Assembly: GCA_902798385.1 (NCBI GenBank)
Contig: CADBWK010000009.1
Coordinates: 1-64,000, forward strand
Reading direction: 5' to 3'
DNA from: an uncultured Bacteroidales bacterium
Lineage (GTDB): Bacteria > Bacteroidota > Bacteroidia > Bacteroidales > Paludibacteraceae
DNA length: 64,000 nucleotides
Position 1 is the first letter of the stretch; every line of letters starts with the position of its first letter. Shown here one piece after another: positions 42,207 through 50,679 of this stretch. Position numbers and translations under genes: made by a program. The notes under the pieces are model-generated. The model was not told the DNA's origin. It ran no database searches and saw only the letters and a program-made list of their open reading frames with translations.

Positions 42207-43262
42207 CTATAATGTATGTTGATATTGTAGATTATTAGTTTTTTCCGTTACTTTAACGCAATTACCTCCATTTATTGTGATATCGTTTTTCACAGTGGCT
42301 GCCGGACGATTTGGGTCACCATCTTTAACAGAAACAATACATTCTTTCGGAGATGTATATAATTGTGCATTATGATTGTCACCGACAACACCATGATGCG
42401 GAACTTGTAAGCAATGATATAAAGATGAGTTAACAGCATATTTGCCAACCAATTGTTTCATTCTTGACTTGCATTTTAACATTGCATCGCCAGTGAATAA
42501 ACATCCCATATGCAAAGTTTTGTCAGTAGGCTCAGAGCCGACAACCATGTTATAATGGTTTCCGTTTAAGTTATATTGAGATACTAACCCTCGCAAATGT
42601 GATAGGTTGTTATTATTCTTTAGTAGGTGGTTAAATTTTGGGTAGTCAATAATTCCGTTACTTTTAAAGGCGGTTCTAAATATCGCGTCTTGTTGAAGAG
42701 ATTGTGTCAAACTGTGTAGGCGATTCTTATATTTCTGTGACTTACATGTAAGAACTAATGCTCGATACTCCCATATGTCTTTTACAGAAGGAGGTAAGAG
42801 GCCTTTTAGCGTGGTATCGTTATCATCATCTTCACCAATTTGTACTATCTGAAATTCCTCATTGTTGTGGCCTTCTTCGCTCAAAATAGAGGATAATATA
42901 TCATTAGCAGTTGAACTTGGGCCTCCTTTTTGAATAAGGGCATTCTGTATCATCGCATAAATAATAAAATCTTGAGGCATTTTAGGGATTACTATGTTTT
43001 GCACGGTGCAATTTCCTAATAAATGTCCCAATCCGTTTATATGATCCTCATGAAAGTGCGATATAAAGACTGCGTTTATTATCTTTGTCCCTTGATTAAA
43101 TTCACGGTTAATTTCTTGCTGTAATTTCTGTAAGTCGGTTATACTCCCGCAATCATAAACAAAATTAGCCACATTTTGTGGATTATTATAAGAATCATCA
43201 TAAAAGCGCTCTGTATAGAATGCTCCATGACCTACAGAATGAAATGTGCGTACAAATCTCAT
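42207..43262 (-). CDS. Metallo-beta-lactamase-fold hydrolase
   Basis: A 351-residue cytoplasmic protein. The zinc motif HFHEDH is at residues 69-74, a GDA motif lies in CLFTGDA and a VPHHG follows, the ComEC/Rec2-like MBL layout. A long charged insert (about 110-220) separates the halves. The start at 43262 is chosen because the longer frame begins upstream of the -7 box. It is first in the operon and the LRR-exonuclease follows after 7 bp. MBL enzymes of this type cut nucleic acids, nucleotides or cyclic nucleotides; the substrate is unknown. Confidence 0.85.
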   Translation of the reverse strand: MRFVRTFHSVGHGAFYTERFYDDSYNNPQNVANFVYDCGSITDLQKLQQEINREFNQGTKIINAVFISHFHEDHINGLGHLLGNCTVQNIVIPKMPQDFIIYAMIQNALIQKGGPSSTANDILSSILSEEGHNNEEFQIVQIGEDDDNDTTLKGLLPPSVKDIWEYRALVLTCKSQKYKNRLHSLTQSLQQDAIFRTAFKSNGIIDYPKFNHLLKNNNNLSHLRGLVSQYNLNGNHYNMVVGSEPTDKTLHMGCLFTGDAMLKCKSRMKQLVGKYAVNSSLYHCLQVPHHGVVGDNHNAQLYTSPKECIVSVKDGDPNRPAATVKNDITINGGNCVKVTEKTNNLQYQHTL

Positions 43263-43323
43263 GGTGTCATTGATTATTATTCTCTTTATCGGATTTTCAG
43301 CACTCTCCACAATTTTGCGCCCG

Positions 43324-43355
43324 CAAAGGTAGTACTTTTTTCTGACATACACAAA
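43324..43355 (-). promoter_or_regulatory. Promoter of the MBL/LRR-exonuclease/membrane operon
   Basis: On the minus strand: TTTG (43355-43352), a 20-bp spacer starting TGTATGTCA, TACCTTTG (43331-43324). It carries the host-type spacer, so the operon is likely expressed by the normal sigma factor. Confidence 0.75.
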
Positions 43356-43410
43356 TAAATCTGCAAAAAATCACCGAAGGTACCCACTACACAACAAAAA
43401 GCAACCAGAT

Positions 43411-43467
43411 GCCGGATGGTATCCGGCGTAATAGACATAGAACCCTTTAACTGCGGAATACCGCAGA
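43411..43467. repeat. Hairpin repeats upstream of the MBL operon
   Basis: GCCGGAT-GGT-ATCCGGC (43411-43427) is followed by GTAATAGA (43428-43435), then CTGCGG-AATA-CCGCAG (43452-43467). The first copies the form of the hairpins at 37984-38045 in the same orientation. Between 43356 and 43784 no gene is seen; the rest holds only these hairpins and a weak promoter. Confidence 0.55.
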
Positions 43468-43679
43468 GAACAGAACACCCGCATTGAGACACTCGCGGGC
43501 GGGGCGGCATTTTCTATCCGCCAAGATTGGACGGATGCAAAAGAAAATGACGGACGCGAGGGCGAAGTAATTGTCGAGCGCAGAGAGATAAGAATAACGG
43601 CCGCTCGTGGAGAGCGACCAGCGAAGGGCTAATCCGCCTATGCCCGAGTCCAATACTATTCGGCAAAAAGTCCAGGTGT

Positions 43680-43711
43680 ATTGCGTATGTGCGGTTTTGG
43701 CATGGTATTTG
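43680..43711 (+). promoter_or_regulatory. Weak candidate promoter of the zinc-ribbon protein gene
   Basis: ATTG (43680-43683), a 20-bp spacer starting CGTATGTG, then GGTATTTG (43704-43711). The -7 box departs from consensus in its first two bases, but spacing and the extended motif fit. Confidence 0.35.
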
Positions 43712-43784
43712 TATTTTGAGAGGTAAGCCGGATTATTTAAGGTGCAAAAAAGAGTATTAACCCGTTAAAATGGAGGGCAAAACT

Positions 43785-44063
43785 ATGAAAGCAAAAAGAT
43801 GGTTAGCATTGGCGGTAGGAGCCATGCTGGTAATGAACATGAGTGCGCGAGAAGTAAGGAAATGTGCAGCGTGCAAGGGCAAACCGATAAGGATGGAGCA
43901 AAAGTTCGTGCGTTGCGAGCGGTGCGGTAAGATGATCGATCTGCGTAAGGAAGCCAAATTCCAAGAGTTCCGCAAGGGAGAGTTCCGCAAGGGAGATTTC
44001 AAGAGGGGTGACTTCCGTAGGCAGGAGTTCAAGAAACATCATCGGCATCACGGACGTCGATAA
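43785..44063 (+). CDS. Small exported zinc-ribbon protein with basic FRKGE repeats
   Basis: A 92-residue protein: signal peptide (about 1-21, ending MSA), a two-CxxC zinc ribbon (CAAC at about 27-30, CERC at 44-47), then a run of pentapeptides (EFRKG, EFRKG, DFKRG, DFRRQ) and a His/Arg tail. The start at 43785 has GGAGG 8 bp upstream, better than the ATG at 43770. The repeats come from 15-bp units at 43965-44024. Function unknown; zinc or polyanion binding outside the cell is plausible. A terminator follows immediately. Confidence 0.7.
   Translation: MKAKRWLALAVGAMLVMNMSAREVRKCAACKGKPIRMEQKFVRCERCGKMIDLRKEAKFQEFRKGEFRKGDFKRGDFRRQEFKKHHRHHGRR
43965..44033. repeat. 15-bp repeats coding FRKGE units
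   Basis: Two identical 15-bp units (43965-43979, 43980-43994) are followed by two diverged ones (to 44024) and a partial, all in frame. Confidence 0.7.
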
Positions 44064-44091
44064 AAAAGGCAGCCAAGTGCTGCTTTTTTTG
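44062..44091 (+). terminator. Rho-independent terminator after the zinc-ribbon gene
   Basis: GCAGC (44069-44073), loop CAAGT, GCTGC (44079-44083), preceded by six A and followed by seven T, so it may work in both directions. Confidence 0.88.
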
Positions 44092-44162
44092 TATACAAAA
44101 AACCGCCAATCTGCTAACTATACTTACAAAAAGAAGAAATTTTGCACTTTTATTCTTAAAAA

Positions 44163-44194
44163 TTTGTATATATACAAAATTTTTCGTACCTTTG
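44163..44194 (+). promoter_or_regulatory. Promoter of mdh
   Basis: TTTG (44163-44166), 20 bp, TACCTTTG (44187-44194). A leader of about 70 nt follows. Confidence 0.8.
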
Positions 44195-44271
44195 CGGGCT
44201 GTTTGTAAAAACAGGTTCACAAATCAAGCAAATTAAATAGATAAATTTAATATAAAAATACATATACAATT

Positions 44272-45213
44272 ATGAGCAAAGTTACAGTTGTTGGCGCAGG
44301 TAACGTAGGTGCTACGTGCGCAAATGTGTTGGCCGTTAACGAGGTAGCCAACGAAGTATGTCTGATTGATATCAAAGAGGGTTTTGCAGAGGGCAAGGCC
44401 ATGGATATCATGCAAACCGCTCAGTTGATGGGCTTTGACACCATCGTAGAGGGTGTAACGAACGATTATAGCAAGACTGCCGGTTCGGACGTTGTTATCA
44501 TCACTTCGGGTCTGCCGCGTAAGCCGGGTATGACACGTGAGGAGTTGATCGGTGTGAACGCAGGTATCGTAAAGAGCGTTTGCGACCAGGTGCTCAAATA
44601 CAGCCCGAACGCTATCCTCGTGGTTGTTTCCAACCCGATGGATACGATGGCTTATCTGACCCTGCACGCTCTCAAGTTGCCGCGCAACCGCGTGATCGGT
44701 ATGGGTGGTGCACTCGACAGCGCTCGTCTGAAATACTTCCTGAGCCAGGCTCTGAAGTGCAACGCGAACGATGTTGACGGTTTCGTGATCGGTGGTCACG
44801 GTGACACGACGATGATTCCGTTGACGAGCTACACGACCTACAAGGGTATCAACGTAAGCGAGTTCCTGAGCAAAGAGGAGTTGGAGAACGTGGTTAAGAG
44901 CACGATGGTAGGCGGTGCCACGCTGACCGGTCTGCTCGGAACGAGTGCATGGATGGCTCCGGGTGCAGCAGCTGCTTCGGTTGCAGAGGCTATCATCAAG
45001 GACCAGAAGAAGATGATTCCGTGTTCGGCAGCCCTCGAGGGTGAGTACGGCATGAAGGACATCACGATCGGTGTTCCGTGTATCATCGGTAAGAACGGTA
45101 TCGAGAAGATCCTTGAGCTGAACATCAGCGACGAGGAGCGCGCTAAACTGCACGAGTCTGAGGCAGCTGTACGCAAGACAACCGCCATTTTGAAAGAACT
45201 TAACGTCCTCTAA
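44272..45213 (+). CDS. mdh: Malate dehydrogenase
   Basis: A 313-residue NAD-dependent enzyme of the lactate-dehydrogenase-like type. The NAD loop GAGNVGATCAN, the active loop LPRKPGMTREELI (Arg residues for malate), VSNPMDTM and the catalytic His in IGGHGDTT are present. It interconverts malate and oxaloacetate. The strong promoter and regular codon use suggest high expression. It is followed by the serine palmitoyltransferase gene after 1 bp. Confidence 0.96.
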   Translation: MSKVTVVGAGNVGATCANVLAVNEVANEVCLIDIKEGFAEGKAMDIMQTAQLMGFDTIVEGVTNDYSKTAGSDVVIITSGLPRKPGMTREELIGVNAGIVKSVCDQVLKYSPNAILVVVSNPMDTMAYLTLHALKLPRNRVIGMGGALDSARLKYFLSQALKCNANDVDGFVIGGHGDTTMIPLTSYTTYKGINVSEFLSKEELENVVKSTMVGGATLTGLLGTSAWMAPGAAAASVAEAIIKDQKKMIPCSAALEGEYGMKDITIGVPCIIGKNGIEKILELNISDEERAKLHESEAAVRKTTAILKELNVL

Positions 45214-45214
45214 T

Positions 45215-46399
45215 ATGGATCTATTCGAAAAATGTGACCATTTTGAGACGCTGAAGCAGGTTCGTAAGCTCGGCATCTACCCGTATTTCCATGAGTTGGA
45301 AAGCCGTCAGGCGCCGGTAGTGCAGATGGAGAACCACCGCGTGATCATGTTAGGTAGTAACAACTACCTCGGATTCACGGAGAACGAAGCGGTCATCCAA
45401 GCCGGTCACGCAGCATTAGACAAATACGGTACGGGTGTGAGCGGTAGCCGTTTTTTGAACGGAACGCTCGACCTGCACCTGCAGCTGGAGAAGGAGATAG
45501 CGGAATTCACAGGTTACGAGGAGTGCATGACCGTGTCGACGGGCTTCCAGACGAACCTCGCTATCATCTCCGCCATCTGCGGCAAGGATGATTACATCCT
45601 CAACGACCGTGAGAACCACGCTTCTATCTACGATGCTTGCCGTCTGAGTTATGCGAAGGTACTGCGTTACCGTCACTCGGACATGATGGATCTGGAGCGT
45701 CAGTTGAAATCGATTCCGGAGAATGCCGGTAAGCTGATCATCACCGATGGCGTGTTCTCCATGCGCGGCGATATCTGTAAGTTACCGGAGATCTGCGCGC
45801 TGGCCGAGAAATACGGCGCACGTGTGATGGTCGATGATGCCCACGGATTCGGTGTATTAGGCCCGGGCGGTCGCGGAACAGCGGCTCATTTCGGCCTGAC
45901 CGACAAGGTGGATATCACGATGTTGACGTTCTCGAAGTCGTTGGCTTCTATCGGCGGATGTATGCTGACTTCGCACCGCGTAGCCGATTGGTTGCGTCAC
46001 GTGAGTCGTCCGTTCATCTTCTCGGCTTCTATCACCCCGTGTTCGGCTGCTACCGCTTTGGAGGCACTGCATCAGTTGATCGCAGACCCGGAGCGTCCGA
46101 CACGTCTGATGAATATCGCCAAATATTTCCAGAAACAGCTGTTGGCCAACGGCGTGAAAATCATCGAGGCTCCGACGCCTATCGTGCCGATCTTTACGTA
46201 CAAGACGCTGGATACGCTGTATTTCGGTAAGAAGATGTTCGATGAGGGTGTGTATGTGAACCCGGTTATCGCGCCGGCGTGCGTGGAAGGCGAGTGCCTG
46301 TTGCGTACGACCTTGATGGCGACCCATACCGAGCCGATCATCGACGAGGCGGTTCAGATCATCGCACGTGTGCTGCACGAAGGTGCGCCGCAGATGTAA
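45215..46399 (+). CDS. spt: Serine palmitoyltransferase (alpha-oxoamine synthase)
   Basis: A 394-residue PLP enzyme condensing an acyl-CoA with serine, the first step of sphingolipid synthesis in Bacteroidota. MLGSNNYLGFT, YGTGVSGSRFLNGTLDLH, the PLP-Asp region VMVDDAHGFGVLG and the PLP-Lys TFSKSLAS fit. Glycine C-acetyltransferase is the alternative, but the FLNGTLDLHLQLE and IFSAS phrases favour Spt. The coupling to mdh is tight. Confidence 0.85.
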   Translation: MDLFEKCDHFETLKQVRKLGIYPYFHELESRQAPVVQMENHRVIMLGSNNYLGFTENEAVIQAGHAALDKYGTGVSGSRFLNGTLDLHLQLEKEIAEFTGYEECMTVSTGFQTNLAIISAICGKDDYILNDRENHASIYDACRLSYAKVLRYRHSDMMDLERQLKSIPENAGKLIITDGVFSMRGDICKLPEICALAEKYGARVMVDDAHGFGVLGPGGRGTAAHFGLTDKVDITMLTFSKSLASIGGCMLTSHRVADWLRHVSRPFIFSASITPCSAATALEALHQLIADPERPTRLMNIAKYFQKQLLANGVKIIEAPTPIVPIFTYKTLDTLYFGKKMFDEGVYVNPVIAPACVEGECLLRTTLMATHTEPIIDEAVQIIARVLHEGAPQM

Positions 46400-47275
46400 A
46401 TGAAGCATATCCGCATCATATCACCTTCAGGAGTTATAGCCCCGCCGTTCATCGACGGGGCTACTTCGCGTCTGCGCGCGTGGGGATATAAGGTGAGCGA
46501 GGGCGCGCACGCACGCGACGCGCACGGACGTTTCGCCGGTACGGACGAGGAACGCTTAGCGGACCTTAACGAAGCGTTGCAAGATGATAGCGTGGATATG
46601 ATCCTTTGCTCGCGCGGCGGGTACGGCATGCAGCGCATCATCGACAAGGTCGCAGAGATCAAGAAACCTATCATCGGCTTCAGCGATATCACGGCGCTGC
46701 ACCAGTTGTCGGGGATTGGTCATCAGCCTTCGCTGCACGGCATCATGTGCAAGCATATAGCGACCCTGCCGGAAGACAGCGAGCCGATGGTGGCGCTGCG
46801 CAAACTGCTGAACGGCGAGCCAATCGAGTACCGTTGGAAGAACCATCCGCTCAACCGTCCCGGTCAGGCTTTTGCACCTATCGTAGGCGGTAACCTGAGT
46901 GTGCTGTACGGACTGCAGGGAACGCCGTACGGTCTGAGTAAACTGAGTTACCAGTTCCCCATCCTGCTTATTGAGGACATCGCTGAGCGGCATTATCATA
47001 TCGACCGGATGATCCGCAACTTGCGGTTGAGTGGCGTGTTGGCACACTTGAGCGGATTGATTGTCGGCCAGTTCAGCGACTGCGAAGACGATGAGTTGAT
47101 GGGTCAGAGCGTCTATGAGACAATAAAAGAGGCAGTCGCAGACTACGACTACCCCGTTCTTTTCAATGCCCCGATCGGGCACGTGGAGCATAACGTTCCG
47201 TTATGGCTTCATGGTCATGCGTCCATCGACTGCGGCACGGATAGTGTCCTGCGTCTGGACGGCTTCCAGATATAA
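46400..47275 (+). CDS. LD-carboxypeptidase (S66 family)
   Basis: A 291-residue serine peptidase that trims tetrapeptides in cytoplasmic murein recycling. The nucleophile Ser lies in LCSRGGYGMQRI, with Glu and His in LIEDIAERHYHIDRM and HVEHNVPLWLHGHA. No signal peptide is present. Its ATG follows the spt stop directly. Its last 75 bp overlap the 5'-nucleotidase-C lipoprotein gene on the other strand. Confidence 0.9.
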   Translation: MKHIRIISPSGVIAPPFIDGATSRLRAWGYKVSEGAHARDAHGRFAGTDEERLADLNEALQDDSVDMILCSRGGYGMQRIIDKVAEIKKPIIGFSDITALHQLSGIGHQPSLHGIMCKHIATLPEDSEPMVALRKLLNGEPIEYRWKNHPLNRPGQAFAPIVGGNLSVLYGLQGTPYGLSKLSYQFPILLIEDIAERHYHIDRMIRNLRLSGVLAHLSGLIVGQFSDCEDDELMGQSVYETIKEAVADYDYPVLFNAPIGHVEHNVPLWLHGHASIDCGTDSVLRLDGFQI

Positions 47276-47941
47276 ATCCCGGATTTTCAGTTCACTTCTC
47301 CAGTAGTCCACATAACGCGTCAATGCGTCCATGTGGTCCGTTCCGCCGGACAGGTAATCGCTGGTAGCAACGGTGTAGAGTGCTTTCGGGTTGACCGCCT
47401 TGCCACCTACCTGCACATCCGCCAGATGTCCGTCGATAACCGTCACGCGCATACCTGCTACGCCCTGACCGCCATACCGCGCGAAGGACTCGCAGAGCGC
47501 GATGACATCTTCGCCTTTGAGGGTCAACACCACAAGTTCGTTATCGAACGGCATCAGCTCGAACACCTTCTCCTTGGTGATCGCACCGGCAGGCCATTCG
47601 CAACGCATACCACCCATGTTCACGATCGCAATATCCACTTTACCTGGATACACTTTTTTTGCTGCCTCCCACAGGGCATCGGTAGCCCAGTTGAGCATCG
47701 GGCACTCGGGATCACCGACCCACAAACGCTCAGGGGCATAACCGATCTGCACATTCAACTGCTGCTCCAGATCCGCTTTGGTTGGAGCCAGTTGCGCGAG
47801 ATAATTCAAGTCTTGTATGCCGTCCAAAGAGGCATCCACCGGGATAGCTTCGGTGGTCGCCGAAACGACCTGAACGGGTTGTTTCTGACACGCGGACAGA
47901 AGGCACAAAGAACAAAGAGCAAAGACAATTACTTTTCGCAT
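47201..47941 (-). CDS. Lipoprotein with 5'-nucleotidase C-terminal domain
   Basis: A 246-residue lipoprotein: signal peptide with lipobox LSAC (Cys18) and the 5_nucleotid_C domain (IVNMGGMRCEWPAGAITKEKVFELMPFDNEL, YTVATSDYLSGG). In UshA this domain binds the nucleoside and is joined to a metallophosphoesterase domain. Here it is alone, and the phosphoesterase half is a separate lipoprotein at 56846-57679. Its start overlaps the psuG end by 13 bp. Confidence 0.88.
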   Translation of the reverse strand: MRKVIVFALCSLCLLSACQKQPVQVVSATTEAIPVDASLDGIQDLNYLAQLAPTKADLEQQLNVQIGYAPERLWVGDPECPMLNWATDALWEAAKKVYPGKVDIAIVNMGGMRCEWPAGAITKEKVFELMPFDNELVVLTLKGEDVIALCESFARYGGQGVAGMRVTVIDGHLADVQVGGKAVNPKALYTVATSDYLSGGTDHMDALTRYVDYWRSELKIRDLYLEAVQTQDTIRAAVDGRMTMKP

Positions 47942-48843
47942 AAGGCTTTCGCTGTTTTGGCCGCAAGGCGGGCGTTATTGAGGACTAATTGAATGTTCGC
48001 AGCCAGACTGTCACCTCCGGTAAGGTCTTTGACCTTGGCGAGCAGGAAAGGCGTACATTGTTTGCCATGGATACCGGCTTCCTCCATCTCTTGGATTGCG
48101 TGCGCTATAGCAAAATCGATGACTTGCTTGGGCATCGAGTACTCGTCGGGGATAGGATTCGTAACGAGCATGCCACCTTTGAGTCCGCAGTCGATCTTGG
48201 CTTTGAAAGCCGCAGCCAGTTCTTCGGGAGTATCCATTCGATAGTCCACACCGAAACCGCTGTGACGCGTATAGAAAGCGGGCAGTTCATCCGTTTGGTA
48301 ACCAATCACAGGCACACCCTTTGTCTCGAGATACTCAAGCGTGAGACCGAGGTCCAGGATGGACTTGGCACCCGCACAAATGACCATAACGGGGGTCTGC
48401 GCCAGTTCCTCGAGATCCGCGGAGATATCGAAAGTCTGTTGCGCATGACGATGCACGCCGCCGATACCGCCGGTAGCGAAGATCTTAATACCTGCCATGG
48501 CAGCAATGATCATGGTCGTGGTAACCGTCGTAGCACCATCCTCTTTGCGGGCGATGAGGACGGGTAAGTCACGGCGCGAAGCCTTGATGACCTCTTGTCC
48601 TTTTTTGCCAAGGTACTCGATCTCTTCGGGGGTACAACCGGCTTTGAGTTTACCGCCAATGATCGCGATAGTAGCCGGTATGGCTCCGTTCTCACGGATG
48701 ACCTGCTCCACTTTGAGGGCAGTCTCCACGTTCTGCGGGTACGGCATACCATGCGAGATGATCGTCGACTCGAGGGCTACAACCGGCTTGCCCTCTTCCA
48801 ATGCTTGCGCCACTTCGGGCGAGATAGATAGATACTTATTCAT
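47929..48843 (-). CDS. psuG: Pseudouridine-5'-phosphate glycosidase
   Basis: A 304-residue enzyme cleaving pseudouridine 5'-phosphate to uracil and ribose 5-phosphate. ALESTIISHGMPYPQN, ATTVTTTMIIAAMAGI and the FATGGIGGVHR motif are characteristic. It is coupled to psuK by TAATG, so the pair salvages pseudouridine from RNA breakdown. Confidence 0.95.
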   Translation of the reverse strand: MNKYLSISPEVAQALEEGKPVVALESTIISHGMPYPQNVETALKVEQVIRENGAIPATIAIIGGKLKAGCTPEEIEYLGKKGQEVIKASRRDLPVLIARKEDGATTVTTTMIIAAMAGIKIFATGGIGGVHRHAQQTFDISADLEELAQTPVMVICAGAKSILDLGLTLEYLETKGVPVIGYQTDELPAFYTRHSGFGVDYRMDTPEELAAAFKAKIDCGLKGGMLVTNPIPDEYSMPKQVIDFAIAHAIQEMEEAGIHGKQCTPFLLAKVKDLTGGDSLAANIQLVLNNARLAAKTAKALCEK

Positions 48844-49739
48844 TATAGTAATATATTTGCGATATCAGGATTAACGGCTTTCGTACTCATCAGGGTCGCG
48901 CGGGCAGCCATCAGACCGTATTGGGCTGTCTGCGGGAAATCGATGCCTTTGGCGTGAGCGTACACAACACCTGCCAGGAAAGCATCTCCGGCACCGGTGG
49001 TATTGACCACCTCTCCGGGCAGTGCGGGGAAGAGCCATTCCTCGGCGGCCGTACGACAATAAACGCCTTCGCCTCCAAGCGTGATATACACATGCGCCAC
49101 ACCGAGGTCCAAGAGTTTTTGCGCCGCCTCGGCATAGGTAGCCGTTTCAGTAACCGACAAAGCCTCTTTGAGATTGAGCTTGAGGGTGTGGAGGTAAGGA
49201 AGTTTGGCTTTGCTGAGTGCGTTGACGACACGATGCGCTTTGGTGGTACTGACTCCGTCAATGAAGAGCGGCACAGTCACATTATCCATCAGCCAGCGAA
49301 TGGCATCTTCTGTGATATTCGTGTCCGCCACGATATAATCGGAGAGGTTGATTTCCCCGCTACGCTTGGCAAGCCATTCGGGCGTGATACTACGAATAAT
49401 TTCGGTATCAGCTACCGCAGCAATCATCTCACCACCACGGTTATTGAGACACAGATAGATTCCGGAGCGCAAGGCATCTTCCCGAGCAGATAGGTGTATA
49501 TCTATACCTTGCTGTTTGCAGTAATCATGCAACAAACCGCCAAACAGGTCTCCTCCGAAGACTGTCAGTAACTGCGTGTTTGCACCGAGCAATGATAAGT
49601 TATGCGCAATATTACGTGCTACGCCGCCATAACCGACCTCGATATGCCCGGGATTAGAGTCCGCAGCGATGAACGCATCATTCAGCGTAGCCGATAAATC
49701 GACGTTCGCTCCTCCGACAACAGAAATAAGCGTTTCCAT
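48843..49739 (-). CDS. psuK: Pseudouridine kinase (PfkB family)
   Basis: A 298-residue ribokinase-like kinase. GGVARNIAHNLSLLG is the substrate motif, and the ATP/anion-hole motif VNTTGAGDAFLAGV holds the catalytic Asp. Linkage to psuG sets the substrate as pseudouridine. The start at 49739 (METLISVVGGANVD) is chosen because the longer frame would run through the promoter and a terminator hairpin. Confidence 0.9.
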   Translation of the reverse strand: METLISVVGGANVDLSATLNDAFIAADSNPGHIEVGYGGVARNIAHNLSLLGANTQLLTVFGGDLFGGLLHDYCKQQGIDIHLSAREDALRSGIYLCLNNRGGEMIAAVADTEIIRSITPEWLAKRSGEINLSDYIVADTNITEDAIRWLMDNVTVPLFIDGVSTTKAHRVVNALSKAKLPYLHTLKLNLKEALSVTETATYAEAAQKLLDLGVAHVYITLGGEGVYCRTAAEEWLFPALPGEVVNTTGAGDAFLAGVVYAHAKGIDFPQTAQYGLMAARATLMSTKAVNPDIANILL

Positions 49740-49759
49740 GGTTGTTTCGTTTTGCGCTG

Positions 49760-49791
49760 CAAAATTACAAAAAAAAAATGACATACGCAAG
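49760..49791 (-). promoter_or_regulatory. Promoter of psuK-psuG
   Basis: On the minus strand: CTTG (49791-49788), a 20-bp spacer starting CGTATGTCA, TAATTTTG (49767-49760). It is nearly identical to the uxaB promoter. Confidence 0.78.
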
Positions 49792-49802
49792 AGGTATGTC
49801 AT

Positions 49803-49876
49803 AAAAAAACAAAGAAGGATGTCTCCCGACATCCCAATCTTTTTACTTAACCTTAAATCTAATACCATGAAAAACA
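49803..49876 (-). ncRNA. Candidate small RNA with its own promoter and terminator
   Basis: A good minus-strand promoter (49882-49913) would start a transcript near 49876. After about 40 nt it reaches GGATGTC-GGGA-GACATCC (49834-49817) followed by a T-rich run (to 49803). The 5' part reads GGTATTAGATTTAAGGTTAA, a phrase I recall between genes in other Bacteroidales genomes. The transcript ends before the psuK promoter, so it is not simply the psuK leader. Confidence 0.55.
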
Positions 49877-49881
49877 CGGTG

Positions 49882-49913
49882 CAAAAGTACTGCTTTTAGA
49901 CGATATGACCAAA
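49882..49913 (-). promoter_or_regulatory. Promoter of the candidate small RNA
   Basis: On the minus strand: TTTG (49913-49910), a 20-bp spacer starting GTCATATC, TACTTTTG (49889-49882). The rpmH promoter has a similar spacer start. Confidence 0.7.
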
Positions 49914-49998
49914 TTTTTTTCAAAAAAAATGCTATAAAACATAATTTTGCTAAGTCTGGTTGTCAAAACAACACCCCTACTCCGCTATTCGCGACATT

Positions 49999-50679
49999 TT
50001 AGTCTTCGTCTAATAAATCAGGTCTTCTTTCGCGTGTATGTTCCACCGATTGCTCATACATCCACTCTTCAATCTTGGCTTGGTGGCCGGAAAGGAGTAT
50101 CTCGGGCACTTTCCATCCTTTGTAGTCCGCAGGGCGTGTATAAACGCCGGCTTCGAGCAGACCGTCCTGGAACGAATCATTGAGAGCAGACTCAACGTCC
50201 CCCAGCGCACCGGGCAGCAGACGAACAATCGCATCGGTCATCATTGCCGCCGGCATCTCACCGCCTGTGAGCACGAAGTCACCTATACTATACTCGCGCG
50301 TAATAAGATGATCGCGCACGCGTTGATCGACGCCTTTGTAGTGCCCGCACAGGATGATGATATTCTGCTTGAGCGACAGATTATTCGCAGCTTTCTGGTC
50401 AAAGCGTTCGCCATCGGGAGCCGTAAAGATGATCTCGTCGTAGTCCCGCTCGGACTTGAGATGCGAGATAAGCCGGTCGATAGGTTCGATCTGCAGTACC
50501 ATACCAGCACCAAAGCCGAAGGCATAGTCATCGACCTTACGGTGCTTATCGAGTGTCCAATCGCGCAGGTTATGCACGTAGATCTCGCAAAGTCCTTTAT
50601 CCTTTGCGCGCTGAATGATCGAATGATTGAGCGGAGACTCCAACAATTCGGGACAACAGGTGATGATATCAATCCTCAT
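49999..50679 (-). CDS. trmD: tRNA (guanine-N1)-methyltransferase
   Basis: A 226-residue SPOUT enzyme methylating G37 of tRNAs. [19 protein letters not shown] at the start and the trefoil-knot SAM motifs [13 protein letters not shown] and [12 protein letters not shown] are present. The start codon (50677-50679) lies inside a 7-bp array that also reaches the yidD stop. Confidence 0.96.
   Translation of the reverse strand: MRIDIITCCPELLESPLNHSIIQRAKDKGLCEIYVHNLRDWTLDKHRKVDDYAFGFGAGMVLQIEPIDRLISHLKSERDYDEIIFTAPDGERFDQKAANNLSLKQNIIILCGHYKGVDQRVRDHLITREYSIGDFVLTGGEMPAAMMTDAIVRLLPGALGDVESALNDSFQDGLLEAGVYTRPADYKGWKVPEILLSGHQAKIEEWMYEQSVEHTRERRPDLLDED

Noticed and set aside
43263..43352. The longer N-terminus of the MBL protein
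   Set aside because: The ATG at 43352 overlaps the promoter's -33 box and the extra residues do not belong to the MBL fold.
36033..43784. A prophage or integrative element spanning the accessory region
   Set aside because: No integrase, portal, terminase, relaxase or tRNA attachment site is seen; only repeats and a few accessory genes.
49867..49899. A 10-codon plus-strand frame before trmD
   Set aside because: It lies on the complement of the candidate small RNA promoter; the minus-strand promoter and terminator explain the sequence better.
49942..49949. A plus-strand TAATTTTG resembling a -7 box
   Set aside because: There is no TTG at the right distance and no plus-strand gene follows.
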